From NCBI GenBank assembly GCA_013140705.1, contig JABFSH010000001.1, positions 1 through 64,000 of the forward strand: 64,000 nt of DNA, in the 5' to 3' direction. The DNA comes from Methylococcaceae bacterium (GTDB taxonomy: Bacteria > Pseudomonadota > Gammaproteobacteria > Methylococcales > Methylomonadaceae). The notes under the pieces were generated by a model. That model had not been told where the DNA came from. It did not search any database and saw only the letters and a program-made list of their open reading frames with translations. Shown here in pieces: positions 54,625-63,922 of the stretch (positions are counted from its first letter, which is position 1; the number at the start of each line of letters is the position of its first letter). A program made the translations under genes and the position numbers.

Positions 54625-55527
54625 ATGTGGGACTATTCAGATAAAGTTAAAGAGCATTTTTTCAATCCTAAAAATGCCGGTGCTGTCGTTGATGCCAATG
54701 CAACGGGTGAAGTAGGCTCCATCAGTTGTGGCGATGCCTTACGCTTAACCTTAAAAGTGGATGATGCCACCGAAGTCATTCTTGAAGCGGGCTTTCAAAC
54801 CTTTGGTTGTGGCTCAGCCATCGCGTCATCATCCGTGCTCACCGAAATCATTAAAGGCATGACGCTGGATGAAGCATTAAAAGTGACCAATCAGGATATT
54901 GCCGATCAGCTTGAAGGCTTGCCTCCGGAAAAAATGCATTGCTCCGTGATGGGTCGTGAAGCCCTGCAGGCAGCGATTGCCAATTATCGCGGTGAAGAAT
55001 GGAAAGATGATCACGAAGAAGGCGCATTAATTTGCAAGTGTTTTGCGATTGACGCCGTAATGATTGAAGAAATGGTCTGGGCCAATAAATTGCGCACCGT
55101 GCAGGATGTCACCAACTTTACCAAAGCGGGTGGTGGTTGTGCGGCTTGTCATGAAGATATTGAAGCCATTCTGGAAAAAGTGCTGGCCGAAAAAGGCGAG
55201 AAATTTAACCCCAACGCTGCGCCTGTGGAAGCGCCGGTAAAAATCGCAGCGGTTAAAGCACCCCTGACCAATTTGCAACGCATCAAAAAAATCGAACAAG
55301 TTCTGGAGTCCTTAAGGCCTGCTTTGATGGCCGACGGTGGCGACGTGGAACTGGTTGAAGTGATTGGCAATACCGCTTATGTCAACATGACGGGCGCCTG
55401 TAACGGTTGCCAGATGGCGGCCATGACCATTGCCGGCATTCAACAGCGCTTAATGGAAGTGATGGGCGAATTCATTAAGGTCGTTCCAGCCACCGAAATG
55501 GCAAAACTTGTCAGCATAGGAGCTTAG
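54625..55527 (+). CDS. nifU: NifU Fe-S scaffold protein
   Basis: 300 aa, three domains: IscU-like (1-130; [29 protein letters not shown]), BFD-type 2Fe-2S (135-185; CKCFAID and GGCAACHED) and Nfu-like C-terminal (230-300; [10 protein letters not shown]). Builds Fe-S clusters for nitrogenase with NifS. ATG 54625 is used since [19 protein letters not shown] is the canonical beginning. Confidence 0.97.
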   Translation: MWDYSDKVKEHFFNPKNAGAVVDANATGEVGSISCGDALRLTLKVDDATEVILEAGFQTFGCGSAIASSSVLTEIIKGMTLDEALKVTNQDIADQLEGLPPEKMHCSVMGREALQAAIANYRGEEWKDDHEEGALICKCFAIDAVMIEEMVWANKLRTVQDVTNFTKAGGGCAACHEDIEAILEKVLAEKGEKFNPNAAPVEAPVKIAAVKAPLTNLQRIKKIEQVLESLRPALMADGGDVELVEVIGNTAYVNMTGACNGCQMAAMTIAGIQQRLMEVMGEFIKVVPATEMAKLVSIGA

Positions 55528-55529
55528 TG

Positions 55530-56738
55530 ATGGCCGATATCTATCTCGATAATAATGCCACCACCCGGGTTGATCCTGCGGTAGTGGATGTCATGATTCC
55601 CTATTTTCTCGAACAATACGGCAATCCATCCTCCATTCACAAGTTTGCCGATGGCGTAGCCCGTGGACTTAAACAGGCGCGTCAACAGGTTCAGGCTTTA
55701 ATCGGTTGTGAGCATGATTCTGAAATCATTTTTACCTCCTGTGGCACGGAGTCCAACTCCACGGCAATACTTTCTGCGATTAAAGCCCAGCCGAATAAGA
55801 AGGAAATCATTACCACAACCGTGGAGCATCCGGCGATTTTGAGTCTCTGCGATTATCTTGAAAAGGAAGGTTACACCATTCATAGAATGCCGGTCGATAA
55901 AGCCGGGCGTTTAAACCTGAATGCCTTCAAGAATTTATTATCCGATCAAGTGGCCATTGCTTCGGTGATGTGGGCCAATAATGAAACCGGAACAATTTTT
56001 CCGGTCGCCGAGATGGCGGAATTGGCCAACGCGGCAGGCGTGATGTTTCATACCGATGCGGTTCAGGCCGTCGGCAAGATCCCGATGATGTTACAGGACA
56101 CCAAAATCGATATGTTGTCGTTATCGGGTCATAAATTACATGCCCCGAAAGGCATCGGCGTCTTGTATCTGCGTCGCGGTACTCGCTATCGTCCCTTGTT
56201 ACGCGGTGGCCATCAGGAGCGTGGCAGAAGAGCCGGCACAGAAAATAGCGCATCCATCGTCGGTCTGGGTAAAGCCTGTGAACTGGCGTTGGAATTTATC
56301 GAATATGAAAATACCAAAGTCAAAGCCCTGCGCGATCGCTTGGAAAAAGGCATCACCGAACAGATTCCCCATTGTTTTGTGACCGGCGACATGAATAACC
56401 GTTTGCCGAATACCACGGACATTGCTTTTGAATATATCGAAGGCGAATCGATATTAATGCTGCTCAACAAGGCCGGCATTGCGGCCTCCAGCGGATCGGC
56501 CTGCACCTCGGGGTCGCTGGAGCCCTCGCACGTGATGCGAGCGATGGATATTCCCTATACGGCCGCACACGGCACGATACGTTTTTCATTTTCGCGCTAT
56601 AACACGATGTCGGAAGTTGATGAGGTTTTGAAAGTCATGCCCGGTATCGTTGCCACTTTGCGCAAGTTATCACCGTATTGGGATGGTAACGGGCCGGTGG
56701 TCGACCCGGAAAAAGCCTTTGCGCCGGCATATTCGTAG
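55530..56738 (+). CDS. nifS: NifS cysteine desulfurase
   Basis: 402-aa PLP enzyme giving sulfur to NifU. PLP-binding Lys in SLSGHKLHAPKGIG and catalytic Cys in SSGSACTSGSLEPSHVM (NifS-type loop). ATG 55530 follows the nifU stop; a GTG overlaps the stop by one base. Confidence 0.97.
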   Translation: MADIYLDNNATTRVDPAVVDVMIPYFLEQYGNPSSIHKFADGVARGLKQARQQVQALIGCEHDSEIIFTSCGTESNSTAILSAIKAQPNKKEIITTTVEHPAILSLCDYLEKEGYTIHRMPVDKAGRLNLNAFKNLLSDQVAIASVMWANNETGTIFPVAEMAELANAAGVMFHTDAVQAVGKIPMMLQDTKIDMLSLSGHKLHAPKGIGVLYLRRGTRYRPLLRGGHQERGRRAGTENSASIVGLGKACELALEFIEYENTKVKALRDRLEKGITEQIPHCFVTGDMNNRLPNTTDIAFEYIEGESILMLLNKAGIAASSGSACTSGSLEPSHVMRAMDIPYTAAHGTIRFSFSRYNTMSEVDEVLKVMPGIVATLRKLSPYWDGNGPVVDPEKAFAPAYS

Positions 56739-56739
56739 G

Positions 56740-56850
56740 TTGGGTTAGCGTAGCGTAACCCAACAATTTTGAATCCAGTTTGTTGGGGTTCGTACCTCAC
56801 CCCAACCTACAACACTGTTCTGACATTAATGGTACGCGGTGCGTACCCTA
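56740..56850. repeat. REP-like hairpins between nifS and nifV
   Basis: TTGGGTTA / TAACCCAA (56740-56763), TTGGGGTT-type arms and GGTACGCGGTGCGTACC at 56831-56847 form consecutive small palindromes. Similar GTACGCGGTGCGTACC-like sequence occurs at 10013-10035. Confidence 0.6.
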
Positions 56851-56859
56851 CGGTTAATT

Positions 56860-57984
56860 ATGAAAACCCAAAACCGCCACATCATCATTGACGACACCAC
56901 GCTCAGGGATGGCGAGCAATCCGCCGGGGTTGCCTTTTCGCTGGATGAAAAACTGGTGATTGCAACACAGTTGGCAGGATTGGGTGTACAAGAGCTGGAA
57001 ATTGGAATTCCTGCCATGGGAGCGGTGGAACGAGACGAAATCAAGGCCATTGTGGCTTTAGGATTGCCATCAAAGCTGCTGGTCTGGTCAAGAATGCGCC
57101 GTGAAGATTTACAAGTCTGTGTCGATTTGAATGTGGACATGATCGATTTATCGATTTCTGCTTCCGACCAGCATATTCAACACAAGCTTAAACAAAGCCG
57201 GCAATGGGTGTTAGATACGATTAACAACTGTGTTCATGAAGCACGGGCTTTGGGTATGGATGTTTGTGTCGGAATGGAAGACGCCTCTCGAGCGGATGTT
57301 GATTTTTTGATCCAGATGGCCGAAGCCGCACAGCAGGCAGGAGCATGCAGAATACGCTTCGCTGATACGGTGGGTATTATGGAACCATTCGCTACCTTCG
57401 AGACGATCAAACGCTTACGAGCCTCCACGAATCTGGACATAGAAATGCATGCTCATGATGATTTAGGGCTTGCCACGGCCAACACACTGGCAGCGGCACT
57501 GGCAGGTGCGACTCATGTCAACACCACGGTGAATGGCTTGGGTGAACGGGCCGGTAATGCAGCCTTGGAAGAAGTTGTGGTTGGCCTGGAACAATTATAT
57601 GGTTTTGAAACCGGGGTGCACTTGCATCATTTTCAAACACTTTCTGAGCAAGTAGCCAGAGCATCAGGTGATGCTATAGGAAACCGAAAAAGTCTGACCG
57701 GTAAGAACGTCTTCAGCCACGAAGCCGGCATTCATGTCGACGGTTTTTTAAAGGATCCAAAGAATTATCAGGGTGTTGATCCTGCATGGGTTGGACGCAG
57801 TCATCAACTGGTTTTAGGCAAACATTCAGGCACAAAGGGGGTTATTCATGCCTATCAGCAATTGGGTATATTGGTTACTCAGGCACAGGCGCAAGCCTTG
57901 TTGATACAAGTCAGACGCTTTGTCAGCGACACCAAGCAGTCCCCCAAAGCGTTGGATCTCAATAGGTTTCATCAAAATCTTTAG
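56860..57984 (+). CDS. nifV: NifV homocitrate synthase
   Basis: 374-aa enzyme condensing acetyl-CoA and 2-oxoglutarate to homocitrate, the organic ligand of FeMo-co. [16 protein letters not shown], metal His pair in [17 protein letters not shown] and [17 protein letters not shown] are diagnostic. Start MKTQNRH at 56860. Confidence 0.96.
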   Translation: MKTQNRHIIIDDTTLRDGEQSAGVAFSLDEKLVIATQLAGLGVQELEIGIPAMGAVERDEIKAIVALGLPSKLLVWSRMRREDLQVCVDLNVDMIDLSISASDQHIQHKLKQSRQWVLDTINNCVHEARALGMDVCVGMEDASRADVDFLIQMAEAAQQAGACRIRFADTVGIMEPFATFETIKRLRASTNLDIEMHAHDDLGLATANTLAAALAGATHVNTTVNGLGERAGNAALEEVVVGLEQLYGFETGVHLHHFQTLSEQVARASGDAIGNRKSLTGKNVFSHEAGIHVDGFLKDPKNYQGVDPAWVGRSHQLVLGKHSGTKGVIHAYQQLGILVTQAQAQALLIQVRRFVSDTKQSPKALDLNRFHQNL

Positions 57985-57994
57985 GAGTCTCGTC

Positions 57995-58159
57995 ATGAAT
58001 GAAGAAATCGAATATTCCGCCATTGAGGCGGAGAACAGTACCAAAGCATTAGAGGTCACCAGGCAGGATATCCCAGATCAGGATGATCGTTATCCTGGCT
58101 CTTTCTTCAGAATACCCGGCGTTCCAGTTCCGGGTAAAACAACCTGGAGTCTCAACTAA
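57995..58159 (+). CDS. 54-aa protein in nif operon, unknown
   Basis: Small acidic protein beginning [20 protein letters not shown] and ending [19 protein letters not shown] good TTAGGAG ribosome site 8-14 bases before the ATG and a stop that overlaps the cysE start by one base (TAATG) support translation. No Cys, no membrane segment. Not recognised; the [18 protein letters not shown] tail is rich in Pro/Gly. Position between nifV and cysE points to a nitrogenase-related role, not defined. Confidence 0.7.
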   Translation: MNEEIEYSAIEAENSTKALEVTRQDIPDQDDRYPGSFFRIPGVPVPGKTTWSLN

Positions 58160-58950
58160 TGACCAGGGTCATGTCTGAAAATACAGTCTTCAATTCCGAG
58201 ACGCCGTTGGGACTTTTTGCCCAATGGATCGAAGATGTTAATTGTGTATTTGGCCGTGACCCTGCAGCACACAGCGTGTGGGAAATTTTGCTGACCTATT
58301 CAGGTGTCCACGCGGTATTAATTTATCGAATCACTCACCGTTTATGGAATGCAAAATGGACATTAACCGCCAGAATCCTGGGGGCCTTCGCCAAAATGCT
58401 GACCAGCGTCGACATACACCCGGGCGCCACGATTGGCAGGCGCCTTTTCATCGATCATGCCTTGGGCGTAGTCATTGGTGAAACTTCAGAGATTGGTGAT
58501 GACGTCACGCTCTATCACGGCGTAACCTTGGGTGGCACCACATGGAACAAGGAAAAGCGTCATCCGACACTGGGCAATAATGTTATGGTGGGGGCTGGAG
58601 CGAAGATTCTTGGCGCCATTACCTTGGGCAATAATGTGCGTGTCGGAGCCAACTCGGTGGTTGTTAAAGATGTGCCGCCCTGTTGCACTGTGGTCGGCAT
58701 TCCAGGACGGGTCATTCAAACTAAAGGTGTGCACATCCAGAACCGGCACGGCATCGATCTGGACCATCACCTGATTCCTGATCCGGTTGGGAAGGCGATT
58801 GCCTGTTTGATTGAGCGCATTGATGAACTTGAAGCGCGGCAACCGGGACAGCGTGAAAATGCCGTGACAGAAGACTGTGAAACCTGTGAGTCTGAAAGTC
58901 TGTGCGTAAGCAAGATTGAAGCACCTATAAAACTGGCAGCAGGAGGATAA
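58159..58950 (+). CDS. cysE: Serine O-acetyltransferase (nif operon type)
   Basis: 263-aa enzyme making O-acetylserine for cysteine synthesis; equivalent to cysE1/nifP in Azotobacter, giving sulfur supply for NifS. Left-handed beta-helix repeats ([60 protein letters not shown]) and catalytic His in [10 protein letters not shown]-terminus has an extra Cys-containing tail ([12 protein letters not shown]). Confidence 0.93.
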   Translation: MTRVMSENTVFNSETPLGLFAQWIEDVNCVFGRDPAAHSVWEILLTYSGVHAVLIYRITHRLWNAKWTLTARILGAFAKMLTSVDIHPGATIGRRLFIDHALGVVIGETSEIGDDVTLYHGVTLGGTTWNKEKRHPTLGNNVMVGAGAKILGAITLGNNVRVGANSVVVKDVPPCCTVVGIPGRVIQTKGVHIQNRHGIDLDHHLIPDPVGKAIACLIERIDELEARQPGQRENAVTEDCETCESESLCVSKIEAPIKLAAGG

Positions 58951-59457
58951 ATGGATTTACTGGACTTTGAAGCACACGGGCTCTATTTTGAAGAAACCGA
59001 TGTTGCCGGAGTGAAGGAGATGATCGCATCTGCAGCTGAGCATTATGCAACGGGCGAAGCCGAGCTTCCTTTGTTGAAAGCTTATTTTCTGGCACCCGAT
59101 TCATTGAATGTACTGGTGGCCTTGAACCGTTTTTATTATTACCAGCACCGATTGCAAGAGGCTTTAATTGCCACACAAAAGGCACTGGTCGTGATTCGAT
59201 CGGAACTCAGTTTTCCGGCGGACTGGAGACTGCTGGAAATCAGTCATTTAAGCGAGACGCCCGCGCATTTAATTACCCGGGTCAGACTGTACTTATTTAC
59301 TCTGAAGGCCATCGGATTTTTAAACATGCGTCTGGAGAATCTGGATTTGAGTGAGGCCATATTTGAAAAACTGGTCAAACTCGACAGCAAGAATCGAATT
59401 GGCGCTCAAGGACTATTAGAGTTGGTTATCCAACGTAAAGCTAACCCAACCTACTAA
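58951..59457 (+). CDS. TPR-like protein in nif operon, unknown
   Basis: 168-aa helical protein immediately after cysE (start at the next base). Repeats resembling tetratricopeptide units: LNVLVALNRFYYYQHRLQEALIATQKAL and LKAIGFLNMRLENLDLSEAIFEKLVKLD. No signal peptide. Likely a protein-protein interaction adaptor for nitrogenase maturation; homologous ORFs occur in Azotobacter-like nif clusters but I cannot name it with certainty. Confidence 0.75.
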   Translation: MDLLDFEAHGLYFEETDVAGVKEMIASAAEHYATGEAELPLLKAYFLAPDSLNVLVALNRFYYYQHRLQEALIATQKALVVIRSELSFPADWRLLEISHLSETPAHLITRVRLYLFTLKAIGFLNMRLENLDLSEAIFEKLVKLDSKNRIGAQGLLELVIQRKANPTY

Positions 59458-59478
59458 CTACGAAATCAGAACCTCATT

Positions 59479-59589
59479 ATGTTCAAAGAAAAAAACGATT
59501 CCCTCCTGACTCTCATGGCATTGATTGCTTTCATTCTTCTGACCATTTACCTGCTGACTCAGGACAGCACGCTGGTCGGCCCCATCTAA
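59479..59589 (+). CDS. 36-aa single-span membrane protein in nif operon
   Basis: Frame MFKEKNDSLLTLMALIAFILLTIYLLTQDSTLVGPI: short charged N-terminus, one strongly hydrophobic helix of about 18 residues (LLTLMALIAFILLTIYLL), short polar tail. Sits in the 149-base gap between the TPR gene and nifW. Ribosome site is weak. Layout fits a membrane micro-protein that could anchor or regulate a larger complex. Conservation is unknown. Confidence 0.5.
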   Translation: MFKEKNDSLLTLMALIAFILLTIYLLTQDSTLVGPI

Positions 59590-59606
59590 TTCACTGGAGA
59601 ATAACT

Positions 59607-59921
59607 ATGCGTCTTGAAGAAGAAATGGAAGAGTTAGAGTCTGCAGAAGATTTTATGCAGTATTTTAAACTGGACTATGAGCCAAGTGTTGTCCATGTCA
59701 ATCGCCTTCATATCCTGCAACGCTTTCATGACTATTTGCAGAAAGCGGCCGATGGCATGCCCGACGATGAAATACCCAAAAGAGCCATCTACAGCAGACT
59801 GTTACAACGCGCCTATCAGGATTTTGTCGACTCCGATGCGCAAACCGAAAAGGTGTTTAAAGTGTTTGCCATGGGTGAGCCGCAATCGGCCTTTGTTTCC
59901 TTGAGTGATATCAAAACATGA
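59607..59921 (+). CDS. nifW: NifW nitrogenase-stabilising protein
   Basis: 104-aa protein with the NifW pattern: LESAEDFMQYFKLDYEPSVVHVNRLHILQRFHDYL and AYQDFVDSDAQTEKVFKVF. Involved in protection/maturation of the MoFe protein. Start preceded by GGAGAATAACT; stop overlaps nifZ by 4 bases. Confidence 0.93.
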   Translation: MRLEEEMEELESAEDFMQYFKLDYEPSVVHVNRLHILQRFHDYLQKAADGMPDDEIPKRAIYSRLLQRAYQDFVDSDAQTEKVFKVFAMGEPQSAFVSLSDIKT

Positions 59922-60397
59922 AACCCGATCGTTTCGATGAAGGTCGTTTTGAATTTGGTGAATCGGTTCGGGTGACCCGCAATGTTCGCAATGATGGCAC
60001 TTACCCCGGCATGGAAGTCGGTACCTTGTTGATTCGTCGAGGCAGTATCGGACATGTCATTGAAGTTGGCACCTTTCTTCAGGATCAGGTTATTTTTACT
60101 GTGCATTTTTTAAACCAGGGACGCATGGTCGGCTGCCGTCTGGAAGAATTGATCGGTGCAGAAGAACCCTGGAATCCCAGTCGATTTGAATTCAGGGACA
60201 AGGTGGCTTGTGCCATTGACCTAGGTATTCAGGGCCAGGTGATTGTTGCCAAGGGTAGCGAAGGCGAGGTATTAAAAGTCATTCGAGATAATGAGCTGAT
60301 TCAGTACCATGTCGCTTTTCAGGGTCGAATGCTGCAAGTCCCTGAGACAGCGCTGTCGCCATTACATCCTGAAACGTTTATGGAGCCGGAGTTTTAA
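59918..60397 (+). CDS. nifZ: NifZ, two-domain
   Basis: 159-aa protein with two NifZ-type SH3-like repeats: residues 8-80 (FGESVRVTRNVRNDGTYPGMEVGTLLIRRGSIGHVIEVGTF... RMVGCRLEELI) and 88-150 (EFRDKVACAIDLGIQGQVIVAKGSEGEVLKV). Required for full P-cluster assembly of the second MoFe half in Azotobacter. Confidence 0.94.
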   Translation: MKPDRFDEGRFEFGESVRVTRNVRNDGTYPGMEVGTLLIRRGSIGHVIEVGTFLQDQVIFTVHFLNQGRMVGCRLEELIGAEEPWNPSRFEFRDKVACAIDLGIQGQVIVAKGSEGEVLKVIRDNELIQYHVAFQGRMLQVPETALSPLHPETFMEPEF

Positions 60398-60399
60398 AC

Positions 60400-61287
60400 A
60401 TGACATCGAGCGCAAATGCTTCAGCCAGAACCGAACAGCCACAAGCCTACTACGTATTACGCGCTTCGTTAGCGCTATTTAAAAAAGCCCCCAGCGAACT
60501 GGCTGATGCCGAATTGTCACAAGCACAACGACAGGCCGCTAACGAATACAAGATCGAAACCCGGGTACTACGCTCACAGGAAGCATCAGCCGTTCAGATT
60601 ACCGATGATGAAGTTCAACGGGCTTTTCAGGAAATCCGTGATCGTTACGATGATGAAGACCTGTTTCTCAGTGAGCTTTATAAAAATCAACTGGATGAAG
60701 CAGCACTGCGTGCCGCCTTGTATCGTCAATGCAAGGTTAATACCATCCTGGATTTGATTGGCAGTCGAGCGCCTACCATCAATGACGTGGAAATCGGTAT
60801 CTATTATCACCTTCATCCTCAACAATTTCATCGGATCGAACGCCGTGAAGCCTGTCATATCTTTATCAGCATCAACCCGGATTACCCGGAAAATACCGAA
60901 GAAACAGCTTTCATCAGAGCTCAGGAAATCTCACAAAAACTGCAGAAAAAACCCTATAAATTTGCCGATCTGGCCTTAAAACATTCCGAATGTCCCACCG
61001 CATTACAGGCGGGGTTACTGGGCACCATGGCACGCGGTACGCTCTATCCTGAACTGGATGCAGTCCTGTTCAAAATGAAGCTGGGGGAAATCAGTGGTGC
61101 CGTTAAATCGGACATTGGTTTTCATGTGCTGTTATGTAAAAGCATTCACCCGGCAGAAACGCTATCGCTGGCAAAAGCGACGCCAATCATTCGCCAATTC
61201 ATGAGAGAACGTGCAGCGCGGAGTTGTCAGCGTGCCTGGTTAGCCAGTTTACCAAAACCTGATCACGGAGATAGTGGTTATGATTGA
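60400..61287 (+). CDS. nifM: NifM peptidyl-prolyl isomerase
   Basis: 295-aa parvulin-type isomerase needed to mature the Fe protein NifH. N-terminal helical SurA-like part, C-terminal PPIC domain ([77 protein letters not shown]). The stop overlaps the clpX start by 8 bases. Confidence 0.94.
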   Translation: MTSSANASARTEQPQAYYVLRASLALFKKAPSELADAELSQAQRQAANEYKIETRVLRSQEASAVQITDDEVQRAFQEIRDRYDDEDLFLSELYKNQLDEAALRAALYRQCKVNTILDLIGSRAPTINDVEIGIYYHLHPQQFHRIERREACHIFISINPDYPENTEETAFIRAQEISQKLQKKPYKFADLALKHSECPTALQAGLLGTMARGTLYPELDAVLFKMKLGEISGAVKSDIGFHVLLCKSIHPAETLSLAKATPIIRQFMRERAARSCQRAWLASLPKPDHGDSGYD

Positions 61288-62554
61288 TAAAGTCAACAAG
61301 CATTGTTCATTTTGCAACATCGAACAATCGGCATCAGTGCCATTAATTGCTGGAGCTGATGGCTTTATCTGCGGACCCTGTGTCTTACTGGCGCATCAAG
61401 TGGTCAGTAACTGGAGCCGAAAAAGGGAACTTGTGGACATGCAGGGTACTTTACCCATACCGGCGAAAATTAAAGAGCATCTGGATAACTATGTGATTGG
61501 ACAGCATTTGGCCAAGGAAATATTGTCTGTTGCCGTTTATAACCATTACAAACGCCTTAAGCATGAAAGCGGTGATGCTGGCCTCGGTGAATTTGATAAG
61601 GATGTGGAAATAGGCAAATCCAACATCCTGCTGATTGGGCCTTCGGGTACCGGCAAAACATTATTAGCCAGTACACTGGCCAAAATTGTGGGTGTTCCGT
61701 TTGTGGTTGCCGATGCCACGACACTGACGCAGGCCGGATATGTTGGCGATGATGTGGAGAATATTCTGGTCCGATTGCTGGATGTTGCTGAAGGTAATTT
61801 AACCAAGGCTGAGTGGGGCATTGTTTATATCGATGAAATCGACAAAATCGCCCGCAGCCCGGAACAGCAAACAGGAACCCGCGATGTCTCCGGTGAAGGC
61901 GTACAACAGGCGCTGCTTCGCCTGGTTGAAGGGTCACACGTCAAAATCTCGGGAAAAGGACAACGTAATAAAGAGGGTGAATCCACCATCGATACCCGCA
62001 ATATATTATTTATTGCCGGCGGTTCCTTTCCCGGTCTGGAAAAACACGTTGAAAAACGCCTGGTGCCAACCAATTCTGCGATTGGCTTTCATGCTGATGT
62101 GAAACCGACAATGGTCAAACCGGCGTTGGAAGACATGTTGAATGCCACCCAGCCCAGCGATCTACGCAAGTTTGGTTTGATCCCCGAGTTTATTGGCCGC
62201 TTCCCGGTATTGGCTCCTTTAGAACCTTTGGATGTGGAAGCCTTGATACGCGTACTAACGGAACCCAAAAATGCGCTGGTTCGTCAGTATCAACAACTCT
62301 TCGCCTATGAAGGTGTTGAGTTGATGTTTGATAAGGAAGCTCTGGAAGAAATCGCCCAAAAAGCGATTGAGCGTGAAACGGGAGCTCGCGGGTTACGAAG
62401 CATTATGGAACATATCCTGCGAAAAACCATGTTTGATATTCCATCTTTCGACGATATTGCGCAATGCATAGTCGACGCAGAGTCTGTTAAAGGTAACGGA
62501 GAGATTAAATTGATCCGCAAAGCAGAAATTAAACTAAGGCAGCAGGCTGGGTAG
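61280..62554 (+). CDS. clpX: ClpX-type unfoldase in nif operon
   Basis: 424-aa AAA+ unfoldase. N-terminal zinc domain with CSFC and CGPC pairs, Walker [14 protein letters not shown], pore loop GYVG, Walker [12 protein letters not shown] and an IGF loop (SAIGFHAD) for ClpP docking, so it should work with ClpP. Genomes with this arrangement also have a housekeeping clpX with clpP; this one is inside the nif operon, as clpX2 in Azotobacter, and probably turns over nitrogenase assembly proteins. Start at ATG 61280; a GTG two codons earlier is possible. Confidence 0.93.
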   Translation: MIDKVNKHCSFCNIEQSASVPLIAGADGFICGPCVLLAHQVVSNWSRKRELVDMQGTLPIPAKIKEHLDNYVIGQHLAKEILSVAVYNHYKRLKHESGDAGLGEFDKDVEIGKSNILLIGPSGTGKTLLASTLAKIVGVPFVVADATTLTQAGYVGDDVENILVRLLDVAEGNLTKAEWGIVYIDEIDKIARSPEQQTGTRDVSGEGVQQALLRLVEGSHVKISGKGQRNKEGESTIDTRNILFIAGGSFPGLEKHVEKRLVPTNSAIGFHADVKPTMVKPALEDMLNATQPSDLRKFGLIPEFIGRFPVLAPLEPLDVEALIRVLTEPKNALVRQYQQLFAYEGVELMFDKEALEEIAQKAIERETGARGLRSIMEHILRKTMFDIPSFDDIAQCIVDAESVKGNGEIKLIRKAEIKLRQQAG

Positions 62555-62621
62555 TTAGGGTCCTATCGAAATTCAGCCACATACAAAATCTAGGGTATCG
62601 TGTACCCGCATGTCGTTTTGT

Positions 62622-62666
62622 TAAGCCGTTTGTGGTGAGCCTGTCATACCATGAGCGGCTTAACGT
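62622..62666. terminator. Palindrome after clpX
   Basis: GTTAAGCCG (62622-62630) and CGGCTTAAC (62658-62666) are inverted copies extended by CGTTTT / GTAACG ends. Located in the clpX to grx gap; candidate terminator or REP, without a T-run. Confidence 0.45.
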
Positions 62667-62699
62667 AACGGCATTGCCTCATCCCCTACTTGCTTCACT

Positions 62700-63329
62700 A
62701 TGAATGAGAAACTTATGAAAACCGAAGACAAAATACGTAAGCAACTGGCAGAAAACCCCGTCATTCTCTATATGAAAGGCATACCGGCTAATCCCCAATG
62801 TGGTTTTTCAGGCAAAGCTGTCGGGATACTCAACGCAACAAACATACCCTTCGCGTATGTCAATGTACTGGAAGCACCCTTTATCCGGGAAAAACTTCCC
62901 AGTATTTCCCACTGGCCGACTTATCCGCAGCTTTTTATTAACGGAGAACTGATAGGCGGCTGCGACATCATTGAAGCCATGTCCAATGACAATAGTTTAT
63001 TACCCTTATTGACAACTGCCACATCAAAAATTTTCGAATCTTCAGACGATGTATTGAACGCAAGCGACATCATGCGCTTGGTAAAGCAGGGTATTAACGA
63101 TGCAACCGTATTGGTCGAAGGAATAGGCTGCGATTTATTGATTACCGTCATCAGTTCGCAATTTAGTGGTCTGGCTTTGGTAAAAAAACAGCAACTGGTC
63201 ATGGCCACGTTAAAAGAGCCACTGGCCTCAGGAAAACTGCATGCCGTTAGCGTCAAAGCCCATACCCCGGAGGAATGGCAAGCCCTTCAACTACATAAGC
63301 CCAGCGGGCTACTGCAAATTCAGCATTAA
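62700..63329 (+). CDS. Monothiol glutaredoxin-BolA fusion protein
   Basis: 209 aa. Residues 1-110 are a Grx4/GrxD-type monothiol glutaredoxin: VILYMKGIPANPQCGFSGKAV with the CGFS site (Cys34), WPTYPQLFINGELIGGCDIIEAM. Residues about 122-200 match BolA/IbaG: LVKQGINDATVLVEGIGCDLLITVISSQF, LALVKKQQLVMATLKE, GKLHAVSVKAHTPEEW. Monothiol glutaredoxins and BolA proteins bind each other and share a 2Fe-2S cluster, so this is a pre-assembled complex. The BolA His of the HAVS(V/I)KA motif is present. Lies between clpX and nifF. Confidence 0.93.
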   Translation: MNEKLMKTEDKIRKQLAENPVILYMKGIPANPQCGFSGKAVGILNATNIPFAYVNVLEAPFIREKLPSISHWPTYPQLFINGELIGGCDIIEAMSNDNSLLPLLTTATSKIFESSDDVLNASDIMRLVKQGINDATVLVEGIGCDLLITVISSQFSGLALVKKQQLVMATLKEPLASGKLHAVSVKAHTPEEWQALQLHKPSGLLQIQH

Positions 63330-63382
63330 TTAGATGGGTCTTTAAAACCAATTCTTGACTCTTGATGGTCAGCGAGGAAACT

Positions 63383-63916
63383 ATGACTAAAGTAGGCATT
63401 TTTTTTGGTACCGACACCGGCAATACCCGGCGAATCGCAAAATCGATCGCAGACTTATTGACACAAACTATTGCAGCCAAACCTGTCAATATTCGCAATG
63501 CCTCTGTCTCTGATTTGCAGGGATACGACACGTTGATTTTAGGAACACCGACTTACGGAGAAGGCCAGTTACCCGGATTATCAACAGGCAATGCCACTGA
63601 AAGTTGGGAAGAGTTTTTACCTACATTGGCCGGACTTGATTTAAGCGGCAAAAAGGTGGCCATATATGGCCTTGGCAATCAAAAGGGTTACCCCGGAGAA
63701 TTTGTTGATGCCATGTTTTATGTCTATGTCCAGTTTAAGCAATGCGGCGCCACGATGATTGGTGCCTGGGCTACCGAAGGATATAACTTTAAAGCTTCCA
63801 AAGCCGTCATTGATGGAAGCTTTATCGGTTTGGCATTAGATCAGGATAATCAGAAAGAACTGACCACGGCAAGACTGGAACAATGGTTGAATAATCTTGC
63901 CGAGTCCTGGAATTAA
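63383..63916 (+). CDS. nifF: Flavodoxin (NifF type)
   Basis: 177-aa long-chain flavodoxin carrying electrons to the nitrogenase Fe protein. FMN phosphate loop GTDTGNTRRIAKSI, LGTPTYGEGQLPG and the long-chain insertion ATEGYNFKASKAVIDGSFIGLALD. Start ATG 63383 with GAGGAAA before it. By position at the end of the nif run it is called NifF; a housekeeping flavodoxin cannot be excluded by sequence alone. Confidence 0.88.
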   Translation: MTKVGIFFGTDTGNTRRIAKSIADLLTQTIAAKPVNIRNASVSDLQGYDTLILGTPTYGEGQLPGLSTGNATESWEEFLPTLAGLDLSGKKVAIYGLGNQKGYPGEFVDAMFYVYVQFKQCGATMIGAWATEGYNFKASKAVIDGSFIGLALDQDNQKELTTARLEQWLNNLAESWN

Positions 63917-63922
63917 ACATCT

